Below are positions 5,956 through 6,633 of a stretch of 6,633 bases of DNA, piece after piece. How positions within the stretch are numbered: the stretch's first letter is position 1; every line of letters begins with the position of its first letter. The translations under genes and the position numbers were made by a program. The notes under the pieces were generated by a model. That model had not been told where the DNA came from and did no database searches. It was given only the letters and a program-made list of their open reading frames with translations. Origin of the DNA: Christensenella sp. UBA7707 (GTDB lineage: Bacteria > Bacillota > Clostridia > Christensenellales > CAG-138); NCBI GenBank assembly GCA_002482435.1, contig DLFZ01000218.1, forward strand, positions 1-6,633, written 5' to 3'.

Positions 5956-5984
5956 TTGCGCATAAAGGTTTATTGTGTTAGACT
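5956..5984 (+). promoter_or_regulatory. Probable promoter of the blaI/blaR1-type operon
   Basis: TTGCGC (5956-5961), a 17-base spacer and TAGACT (5979-5984) with TGT directly ahead (5976-5978) form an extended -10 promoter. Transcription would start near 5991. The promoter lies largely inside the left arm of the terminator hairpin of the preceding gene, so the two signals share bases. Confidence 0.5.
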
Positions 5985-6016
5985 TCTTTTAGGGTCGAAC
6001 GCAATAAACCTTTTTT
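5964..6016 (+). terminator. Long terminator hairpin after the DUF2500 gene
   Basis: A perfect 12-bp stem, AAAGGTTTATTG (5964-5975) with CAATAAACCTTT (6002-6013), continues inward by four more pairs (one G-U) and then, past a mismatch, by GAC/GTC. It ends in a T-run at 6011-6016, giving a good Rho-independent terminator on the plus strand. It starts 24 bases after the DUF2500 stop and its tail ends 3 bases before the SD of the repressor gene. A transcript starting near 5991 would lack the left arm and escape it. Confidence 0.75.
5977..6000 (+). promoter_or_regulatory. Candidate operator of the BlaI-type repressor
   Basis: The interrupted dyad GTTAGAC (5977-5983) and GTCGAAC (5994-6000) is symmetric at six of seven positions and covers the -10 and predicted transcription start of the repressor's own promoter. 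BlaI/MecI proteins bind such dyads and repress their own operon. The sequence is not the staphylococcal TACA/TGTA form, and the dyad is also part of the terminator stem, so it may serve only that role. Confidence 0.4.
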
Positions 6017-6029
6017 ATCGGAGGCGTAT

Positions 6030-6386
6030 ATGAGTCAAAAATTGTTTGAAGCGGAACGCCGTTTTATGGAGCTTATTTGGGAGGAGGCACCCGTTAACTC
6101 CACCCGTCTGTGCGCGCTTGCGCTGGAAAGGCTCGGGTGGAAAAAGTCCACCACTTATACGATGCTCAGAAGGCTTGTTGAGCGGGGCTTTGTACAAAAC
6201 GAAAGCGCCACGGTCGCTCCGCTTATTTCCCGCGAGGCCTTTTTGCAGCAGGAAAGCAAGGAGTTGATAGAAAACGGCTTTTCGGGTTCGATCCCCGCGT
6301 TTCTCGCCTCCTACCTCAAGGGCAAAAAACTCAGCGATGCGGAAGTGAACGAACTCAAACGCATGATTGAGGAGGCGAAGGGCTGA
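6030..6386 (+). CDS. BlaI/MecI/CopY family transcriptional repressor
   Basis: A 118-residue winged-helix repressor, somewhat shorter than the 123-126 residues of staphylococcal BlaI/MecI. Residues 1-60 form the DNA-binding domain: the opening EAERRFMELIWEEAPV (7-22), the recognition region WKKSTTYTMLRRLVERGFV (37-55), and a basic wing. The segment PLISREAFLQQES (64-76) and the C-terminal helices (77-116) are the dimer part. By alignment from memory to Staphylococcus aureus BlaI, the Asn-Phe bond cut during induction corresponds to S94-Y95 here, so the cleavage site is not conserved in sequence. The start has CGGAGG at 6019-6024. The next gene, a BlaR1-type sensor, overlaps by one base (TGATG), and the pair is a standard repressor and antirepressor operon. 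No beta-lactamase gene lies in the window, so the regulated target is unknown. Confidence 0.93.
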   Translation: MSQKLFEAERRFMELIWEEAPVNSTRLCALALERLGWKKSTTYTMLRRLVERGFVQNESATVAPLISREAFLQQESKELIENGFSGSIPAFLASYLKGKKLSDAEVNELKRMIEEAKG

Positions 6387-6633
6387 TGGAAGATGTATTG
6401 CGCACGCTTCTTAACATGACGTATACCGCAGCGGCGGCAATGCTTTTCATTCTTGCGCTGAGGCTTGTTTTCAAGGTGCTTAAAGCGCCCACATGGGTTT
6501 GTTATGCGCTTTGGGGCATTGCGCTGTTCCGGCTTCTCTGCCCGTTTTCCTTGGAGAGCGTGCTTGCGCTTCTCCCGAGCACCGAACCCATTCCACAGGG
6601 TTTTTTAACTGCGCAGACGCCCGAAATTTATAC
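6386..6633 (+). CDS. BlaR1/MecR1-type M56 family sensor peptidase (partial, N-terminus only)
   Basis: The first 82 codons of an M56 family membrane protein, cut by the window end. BlaR1-type proteins sense beta-lactams or other envelope signals and, through a zinc protease loop, cause inactivation of the partner repressor. The visible part begins MEDVLRTLLNMTYTAAAAML, has membrane segments near 8-28 and 38-52, and includes the family signature WVCYALWGIALFRLLCPFSL (37-56) followed by ESVLALLPS. The protease motif HEXXH and any sensor domain would lie beyond the window. Its ATG overlaps the repressor stop by one base (TGATG), with GGAGG at 6371-6375 inside the repressor gene, so translation is likely coupled. 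Whether the ligand is a beta-lactam cannot be told without the C-terminal domain. Confidence 0.92.
   Translation, partial: MEDVLRTLLNMTYTAAAAMLFILALRLVFKVLKAPTWVCYALWGIALFRLLCPFSLESVLALLPSTEPIPQGFLTAQTPEIY

Overview
The window looks like chromosomal DNA of a low-to-mid-GC Firmicute, probably a gut-type clostridium. Nearly every start is preceded by a GGAGG-type Shine-Dalgarno (SD) sequence, and Rho-independent terminators and sigma-A-like promoters are common. The BlaI/BlaR1 pair, the VanR-like two-component system and the BmrCD-like ABC exporter all fit that group. The species cannot be named from sequence alone.

Layout. From the right edge to the left edge, positions 5393 to 1 are read on the minus strand; positions 5547 to 6633 are read on the plus strand. 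(1) 825-1, minus: the N-terminal membrane domain of an ABC exporter half, cut by the window edge, with a TTG start. (2) 826-1150, minus: its control region, holding a consensus-like promoter, a 37-codon leader ORF with a strong SD, a hairpin over the leader stop codon, an intrinsic terminator and a GC-rich hairpin. (3) 2972-1190, minus: a two-gene operon of a TauE/SafE-type membrane transporter and an M42 metallo-aminopeptidase. (4) 5393-3125, minus: an OmpR-family response regulator and a multi-pass membrane histidine kinase, separated by one base and closed by a strong terminator. (5) 5547-5939, plus: a small membrane-anchored DUF2500 protein with a histidine cluster. (6) 6030-6633, plus: a BlaI/MecI-type repressor overlapping by one base a BlaR1-type M56 sensor peptidase that runs off the window.

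How it works together. The window holds several independent envelope or stress modules rather than one pathway. The two-component system and the BlaI/BlaR1 pair are sensors, the ABC exporter is probably an efflux pump, and the TauE/M42 pair is a transport and peptide-turnover unit. The most interesting parts are regulatory. The leader ORF followed by a terminator ahead of the ABC exporter looks like ribosome-mediated attenuation, as known for bmrB-bmrCD of Bacillus subtilis. The terminator of the DUF2500 gene is interlocked with the promoter and probable operator of the blaI-type gene. No RNA gene, CRISPR array, insertion sequence or phage feature was seen.
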